The notes under the pieces were generated by a model. The model was given only the letters and a program-made list of their open reading frames with translations. It was not told the origin of the DNA and did not search any database. The position numbers were made by a program, and so were the translations under genes. Below are positions 5,534-9,525 of a stretch of 9,525 bases of DNA, in pieces. The stretch is from assembly GCA_964520785.1 (NCBI GenBank), contig CAZFQG010000220.1, positions 1 through 9,525 of the forward strand. Reading direction: 5' to 3'. Each line of letters opens with the position of its first letter. The first letter of the stretch is position 1. This DNA is from CAZFQG01 sp964520785. GTDB lineage: Bacteria; Planctomycetota; Planctomycetia; Pirellulales; Thermoguttaceae.

Positions 5534-8500
5534 TCAGTATTCCGCGAAGATCGCGTCGACGGCCGACTTCTCGGCGTCTTTCGCCGAGTCGTCTTTGTGG
5601 CGCAGTTGCTCCAGTTGATAGGCCCAGGCCAATTCCGCCAGGCCGCGAATGTCGTTCCCGGGGGCCGCGAGTCGTTCACGGTGCTCTTGGGCCGTTTTCG
5701 GTCCGACGAGCGGGCCGGTGGAAGCCGTTTGGGCGACGGTTTCCGCGACGGCGGCCGTTTGCGGCGCCGCCAGCGGAGCGGCGTAGACGGAGGCCGCGGG
5801 TACCACCACTCCCCAATTCGCGCGGACGATATTCAGATCGGCCGAACCGACGAGACCGTCGCCGTTGAGATCACCGGCCGCCGTGTCCCCGGGCGTCACG
5901 GTCATTCCCCAGTTGGCGCGGACCGTGTCCAGGTCGCTGGAACCGACGATTCCATCGCCGTCCACGTCGCCGGGAATCGGACCGGTCTGCTGATCGAGGG
6001 TCAGGACAGTCACGGTCACGGTCGCCGTGTCTTCCCCTCCCCTGCCGTCGGAGACCGTGTAGTGGAAGGTCGCTTCTCCGACGTACCCGGCCTCGGGCGT
6101 AAAGGTAATAATGCCGGTGGCCTCGTTGAAGACGACGGTCCCGTGGTCCCCGTTGCTCGCGCCGGTAACCGTCAGCGTATCCTGATCGGCGTCGGTATCG
6201 TTCTGAAGCAGATCGGCGACGTCGATCTCGAGGTCGTAACCCATGGACGTTTGGAAACCTTCATCATCGACCGCGACCGGAATGGCGTTGACCGTCACCA
6301 CGACGGTACCCACGGCCGTTCCTCCCTTGCCGTCGGAAAGGGTATACTCGAACGTGGCCTCGCCGGTGAATCCGGCGTCGGGCGTCAAGTTCACGAGGCC
6401 GTCGGCCAGTTGGACCGTGCAGTTCGCGGAGTTGCCGACGGCGATGACGGCGAGCGCGTCGTCATCGGCGTCGTAATCGTTGGTCAACAAATCGTCGACG
6501 TCGATGTCAAGAGGCGCGTCTTCATTCGTGGTGAAGGCGTCGGCCACGGCGACGGGGATCCCGTTGACCGTTACCGTGACGGTGCCGATGTCGGTCCCGC
6601 CGTTGCCGTCGGAAACCGTATACTCGAAGGTCGCCGTGCCGGTGAATTCGGCGGTCGGCGTGAAGGTGACGATGCCGCTGGTTTCGTCAAGGTCAACCGT
6701 TCCATTCACGGCGTTACCGACGGCGGTCACGGTTAGGGTGTCACCGTCCGGATCGGTATCATTCTCGACGAGGCTCGCTCCGCTCGTGTCCGCCGGGTCG
6801 ATTACCAGGATTGTTCCCTCGTTGATGGTGAACGCGTCATCCACCGCGACCGGCGGGTCGTTCGAAGCTACCACCGTAATCGTGACCGTACCGGTATCGG
6901 TCGCCTCGCCGTCGGAAACGGTGTACTCGAAGGTCGCCGTGCCGACGAATCCAGCGGCCGGGGTAAACGTAATCAGACCGTTGGCCAGGCCGACCGTGCC
7001 GTTTTCGGCGTTGCCGACCGCGGTGACGAAGAGCGCATCGCCGTCGGCGTCGGTATCGTTGTCGAGAAGTTCGGCCGCGTCTATCTGAAGGGGCGTATCC
7101 TCCGAGGTCTCGAACGCGTCATCCACCGCGACCGGGGCGTCGTTCGGATCCTCGACGTAATCGCCGCCGGCCCTCAGGTTCCACCAGTTCGTGATGATCT
7201 CGTCCGAGTAGTGGTCGAAGATGTCTTGCCCGCCGGTTCCGACGAACCAGTCGGTGCCATGATTGCCGATGGCGCGGTCGATCGTGCCGTCCTCGGAAGC
7301 GACCGGATCGTTCTCGCCAGTGCCGTTGGGACCGAAGGCCGCCGTTAAGGTGGCGACGCGCTGAGCGTAGGGGACGTCGGCGGTCCACTGTTCCACCAGG
7401 TAACGGATATTGCGGACGGCGTCGTTCCACATACCGGCCCGGAGCGGCATCGAGGCGTCCATGGCCGTTTGCGTCGTGATCAACAGGTCGCTCGAACCGC
7501 TTGGGTAGGGATTGGCCGAGTCGTGGCCTTCGAGCCAGTCGGCTCCGGCGCCCCCGACGAGAATGTCATGCCCGTCCCAGCCGCCGTAGAGCCAATCGTT
7601 CCCGGGTCCGCCGAACAGGAGGTCGTTACCGCTGCCGCCGCGGAGGACGTCGTTGCCGGGACCGCCCATCAAACAGAAATCCAGCGTCACCGAGTCGTGG
7701 ACGATGATCTGATCGTCCCCGTCTCCACCGTTGACGTAAATAAAGGCCGCCGGATTCGGCGTATCCGCTTCGGCCATGAGACGTCCGTTGAGCGTGACGC
7801 GGATCCGCGTGGCCGAGAGCTGCGTGATATGGATTCGGTCGTTGCCGTCGGTTCCGGTGATAAACAGGGCCTGCTCTCCGGGACGGAGCGGATCGAGACC
7901 CCAGACGGCCGTCCCGGGCTGTTCAAGCGCCGTAACGCGGATCTCCGTGGAAATCGTGGACGATAGTCCCGCCGTGCCGTTGGTCATCTCGGTCGCCCTG
8001 ACCGTCAGCTCTACCGTCCCCGCGTCTCGGTCGCCGGGTATACTCCAAGTTACACGGCCGGTGTCCTGGTTGATGGTCGCGCCTTGGGGACCGGACTCGA
8101 TAGCATACTTGATCGACGTTGCCAGGTCGTCCGGATCGGTCGCCTTGAAGTCCAGCACTACGGTCTCGCCGAAGTAGGCGATGTAGTAATCCTCCATCGC
8201 GTCGAAGATCGGTGCCCTGTCGATTTCCGTCACCGAGATCGTCACCGATTGCGTATCGGTTCCCCCCATGGAGTCCTCGACGATGACGTCGAACGTGAAG
8301 CTCTGACCGCCGGTCGTTTCGTCCGGAGTCCAGGAAATCTGACCGGTCGAGGGGTCGATCGTCATCCCGGCCGGGGCGCCGTCCAGGCTGAAGGTGAGGG
8401 TCTGGGCCGGGAGGTCGGCGTCGGTGGCTTGGACCGTGTAGGAGAAGGGGGCTTCTTCGTCGATCGGGGGGATATCGATCTCGCCGAGCACCGGAGCTTG

Positions 8501-9525
8501 GTTGACCTCGTTCGCCGTGACGGTCACCTCGACCGAGCCGACTGAACCGAATGCGTCCGTCGCGGTGATCGTGAAGGTATAGACGCCGGCCGCGCCCGGA
8601 GCGCCCTGCGCCTCCGTCGGCGTCCAGGAGACCTTCCCGGTGGCCGGGTCGATCGTCATCCCCTCGGGCGCATCGTCGCCGAGGGCGTAGGTGACGGCCG
8701 TTGAATCCGGATCGGTCGCGGTGACGGTGAATTCGAGCAACTCCAGTTCGTTGACGGTCTGGTCGGGAACCGCGTCGAAGACCGGAGAACGATCGACCGT
8801 CAGTTCGAACGATTGCTCCGTTACGTTGCCCGCTACGTCGGTGGCCACGACGGTGACCGAGACGGTCGGTTCTCCGGCGCCGCTGGGCGTCCACGAAATA
8901 AGGCCGGTATCCGCATCGATGGTCATTCCCTGTGGCGCCGTCGAAAGACTATATCGGACGGACTTGCCGGCCGTTTCGTCATCCGACTGGACGTCGTAGC
9001 TGTAAGAAACTCCGCCGGAAAGGGTATCCGTCGACGGCGTCGAGGTGATCACCGGCGCGGTCGTATCAACCGTGAGGTCGAAGACCGCCGAGGGCTCGCT
9101 TTGCAGGTCCTCCGCGTATTCAGAATTCCCGACCGTCTCCGTATCGGAGTATGTCTGTCTGGCCGTAATCTGGTAGGTTCCCTCGGCGAACGTATAGTCG
9201 CCGCTGGTGATGATCGTCACAGACGTGGCGCTTGCGCCGGCGGTGGCGGTACCGATCAGGTCGTCCCCCGCGAACAGATCGACCTTCGCCCCGGGGACGA
9301 TCCCGTCGACAGTGAACGTGAGCAAATGATCTATCTTCGTGATCCCGTCGTCGTCGGCGATGCCGGTGTCGTTGGACGCGTCCAACGACAGGCCGGTCGG
9401 GGCGTTGGGAGAGATGAAGATCGGAACGAGCTGCGTATCCCATTGGGCTCCGTCATCCTGCCGAACGCCTACGAAGATACTGTGGATGCCGGCGACCTTT
9501 TCCCCAACGGTCACGGTCAGTTCAC
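5534..9525 (-). CDS. Giant secreted Ig/cadherin-like, RTX and dockerin mosaic protein (N-terminus outside window)
   Basis: The frame runs open to the right edge and ends in TGA at 5534-5536, so about 1,329 C-terminal residues are seen. The signal peptide and true start lie beyond 9525; the GTG at 9512-9514 sits inside a beta-strand (ELTVTVGEKV) and is not a believable start. Domains from N to C are: a bacterial Ig-like domain (about 9410-9065), four putative-Ig/cadherin-like repeats (9057-7920), a beta-rich linker (7919-7670), RTX repeats (7669-7526), a spacer (7525-7140), four Big_9/cadherin-like repeats (7139-6003), a dockerin pair (5973-5811) and a 90-residue tail. The protein is rich in Asp, Gly and Thr, with only two Cys and no visible membrane anchor, LPxTG motif or PEP-CTERM signal. 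Such mosaics are typically calcium-stabilised surface or matrix proteins; adhesion is inferred, and no enzyme domain is visible in this part. Convergent with the ligase-ferredoxin gene. Confidence 0.9.
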   Translation of the reverse strand, partial: ELTVTVGEKVAGIHSIFVGVRQDDGAQWDTQLVPIFISPNAPTGLSLDASNDTGIADDDGITKIDHLLTFTVDGIVPGAKVDLFAGDDLIGTATAGASATSVTIITSGDYTFAEGTYQITARQTYSDTETVGNSEYAEDLQSEPSAVFDLTVDTTAPVITSTPSTDTLSGGVSYSYDVQSDDETAGKSVRYSLSTAPQGMTIDADTGLISWTPSGAGEPTVSVTVVATDVAGNVTEQSFELTVDRSPVFDAVPDQTVNELELLEFTVTATDPDSTAVTYALGDDAPEGMTIDPATGKVSWTPTEAQGAPGAAGVYTFTITATDAFGSVGSVEVTVTANEVNQAPVLGEIDIPPIDEEAPFSYTVQATDADLPAQTLTFSLDGAPAGMTIDPSTGQISWTPDETTGGQSFTFDVIVEDSMGGTDTQSVTISVTEIDRAPIFDAMEDYYIAYFGETVVLDFKATDPDDLATSIKYAIESGPQGATINQDTGRVTWSIPGDRDAGTVELTVRATEMTNGTAGLSSTISTEIRVTALEQPGTAVWGLDPLRPGEQALFITGTDGNDRIHITQLSATRIRVTLNGRLMAEADTPNPAAFIYVNGGDGDDQIIVHDSVTLDFCLMGGPGNDVLRGGSGNDLLFGGPGNDWLYGGWDGHDILVGGAGADWLEGHDSANPYPSGSSDLLITTQTAMDASMPLRAGMWNDAVRNIRYLVEQWTADVPYAQRVATLTAAFGPNGTGENDPVASEDGTIDRAIGNHGTDWFVGTGGQDIFDHYSDEIITNWWNLRAGGDYVEDPNDAPVAVDDAFETSEDTPLQIDAAELLDNDTDADGDALFVTAVGNAENGTVGLANGLITFTPAAGFVGTATFEYTVSDGEATDTGTVTITVVASNDPPVAVDDAFTINEGTILVIDPADTSGASLVENDTDPDGDTLTVTAVGNAVNGTVDLDETSGIVTFTPTAEFTGTATFEYTVSDGNGGTDIGTVTVTVNGIPVAVADAFTTNEDAPLDIDVDDLLTNDYDADDDALAVIAVGNSANCTVQLADGLVNLTPDAGFTGEATFEYTLSDGKGGTAVGTVVVTVNAIPVAVDDEGFQTSMGYDLEIDVADLLQNDTDADQDTLTVTGASNGDHGTVVFNEATGIITFTPEAGYVGEATFHYTVSDGRGGEDTATVTVTVLTLDQQTGPIPGDVDGDGIVGSSDLDTVRANWGMTVTPGDTAAGDLNGDGLVGSADLNIVRANWGVVVPAASVYAAPLAAPQTAAVAETVAQTASTGPLVGPKTAQEHRERLAAPGNDIRGLAELAWAYQLEQLRHKDDSAKDAEKSAVDAIFAEY
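5537..5808 (-). other. C-terminal tail after the dockerin
   Basis: About 90 residues: first an Ala/Pro/Val-rich linker, then a charged helical segment (TAQEHRERLAAPG, LAELAWAYQLEQLRHK, KDAEKSAVDAIFAEY) ending the protein. No hydrophobic anchor, PEP-CTERM or type 9 secretion signal is seen. The ending 'VDAIFAEY' resembles C-termini I associate with large planctomycete proteins, but I cannot name the family. Confidence 0.5.
5811..5973 (-). other. Dockerin type I-like pair of calcium loops
   Basis: Two 22-residue F-hand motifs, DVDGDGIVGSSDLDTVRANWG and DLNGDGLVGSADLNIVRANWG, are separated by a short TVTPGDTAAG linker. Both keep Asp/Asn at loop positions 1, 3, 5 and Asp at 12. In cellulosomes such pairs bind cohesins. 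In planctomycetes, as I recall, dockerin repeats at the end of large secreted proteins are common while a cellulosome is not known, so the partner is open. Confidence 0.85.
6003..7139 (-). repeat. Four tandem Big_9/cadherin-like repeats
   Basis: Four units of 92-99 residues (about 7139-6861, 6860-6564, 6563-6288 and 6287-6003) share PVAV[DA]D near the start, NDTDAD or NDYDAD, VTAVGNA.NGTV, ITFTP..GF.G.ATF.YTVSDG and a T-V-T-V-T-V end strand. Similarity is also high at DNA level: blocks around 6606-6641 and 6909-6944 are nearly identical. The third unit has Cys (NCTV) where the other three have Gly. These domains act as stalk modules in large bacterial surface proteins. Confidence 0.8.
7140..7525 (-). 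other. Uncharacterised spacer between RTX block and Big_9 repeats
   Basis: About 128 residues unlike the surrounding beta repeats: a probable helical part (MWNDAVRNIRYLVEQW, then YAQRVATLTAAFG) followed by NHGTDWFVGTGGQDIFDHY, which reads like a degenerate RTX capping turn with aromatic residues, and ITNWWNLRAGG. I do not recognise a named domain. Confidence 0.5.
7526..7669 (-). repeat. RTX-type calcium-binding nonapeptide repeats
   Basis: Five to six imperfect GGxGxDxLx units in a row (GGPGNDVLR, GGSGNDLLF, GGPGNDWLY, GGWDGHDILV, GGAGADWLEG) form a short parallel beta-roll block. A further GTDGNDRI and GGDGDDQI lie in the linker just before it. In this family calcium binds the GGxGxD turns outside the cell. 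The block is short, so it is a structural module and not evidence for a toxin. Confidence 0.8.
7920..9057 (-). repeat. Four tandem putative-Ig/cadherin-like repeats (He_PIG type)
   Basis: Four repeats of about 90-99 residues (approximately 9057-8785, 8784-8497, 8496-8217 and 8216-7920) share the strand signature GMTID..TG.[IV]SWTP: GMTIDADTGLISWTP, GMTIDPATGKVSWTP, GMTIDPSTGQISWTP and, most divergent, GATINQDTGRVTWSIP. Each carries 'ATD' and ends in a threonine/valine strand before an 'APVF/APIF'-like linker. The fourth has lost the usual Met-Thr-Ile-Asp and contains an unusual DYYIAYFGE strand. Confidence 0.75.
9065..9410 (-). other. Bacterial Ig-like domain within the giant protein
   Basis: The module opens with NAPTGLSLDASNDTGIADDD, the usual lead of a bacterial Ig-like domain in large adhesins, followed by 'FTVDGIVPGAKVDLFAGD', an 'EGTYQITARQTY' strand and a final VDTTAPVI that links to the next repeat. 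It is a structural spacer in the family; whether it binds anything is unknown. Confidence 0.65.

Noticed and set aside
5519..6736. Plus-strand open frame of 405 codons opposite the end of the giant gene
   Set aside because: It mirrors the repeats of the minus-strand gene (Gly/Arg/Val/Asp-rich pseudo-repeats), has no ribosome site and crosses the dockerin and Big_9 coding region.
7526..7669. RTX repeats as a sign of a hemolysin-like toxin
   Set aside because: Only a short block is present, with no pore-forming or activating region and with stalk and dockerin modules around it.
9512..9514. GTG as the start of the giant protein
   Set aside because: The frame stays open to the window edge, the codon lies inside a beta-strand pattern (ELTVTVGE), and no signal peptide follows.

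Overview
The window reads as GC-rich bacterial DNA, most likely from a planctomycete (Planctomycetota, Pirellulales-like). Two things suggest this: an RDD-family gene directly coupled to a SpoIIM/DUF95-family gene in what should be a non-sporulating genome, and a very large secreted mosaic protein carrying Ig/cadherin-like modules, RTX repeats and a C-terminal dockerin pair. The assignment is inferred from gene content only. No rRNA, tRNA, CRISPR array or insertion sequence is visible.

Layout. (1) Positions 41-2725, plus strand: a tight three-gene membrane operon made of an RDD-family protein, a SpoIIM-family protein and an unrecognised multi-pass membrane protein. Both downstream genes start at GTG codons that overlap the preceding stop (by 4 and 11 bases), so translational coupling is likely. 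A GC-rich hairpin follows the last stop. (2) Positions 2726-3301: an intergenic stretch with a possible 45-residue single-span membrane protein at 2840-2977, a cluster of three short palindromes at 3062-3116, and a good promoter (perfect TATAAT) that reads into a roughly 97-nt structured leader. (3) Positions 3302-5317, plus strand: an AMP-forming acyl-CoA ligase fused at its C-terminus to a two-cluster [4Fe-4S] ferredoxin domain resembling the delta subunit of 2-oxoacid:ferredoxin oxidoreductases. This is the most unusual gene here. (4) Positions 5318-5533: a convergent intergenic region with a candidate terminator for each strand. (5) Positions 5534-9525, minus strand: the C-terminal 1,329 codons or so of a giant extracellular protein that runs off the right edge. 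From N to C it carries one bacterial Ig domain, four putative-Ig/cadherin-like repeats, a beta-rich linker, an RTX calcium-binding block, an uncharacterised spacer, four Big_9/cadherin-like repeats, two dockerin calcium loops and a helical tail.

The three regions do not look functionally connected. The operon is probably an envelope module, the ligase-ferredoxin is metabolic, and the giant protein is probably a calcium-dependent surface or matrix protein. The best candidate for something undescribed is the ligase-ferredoxin fusion, which suggests that carboxylic-acid activation is physically coupled to a low-potential electron carrier.
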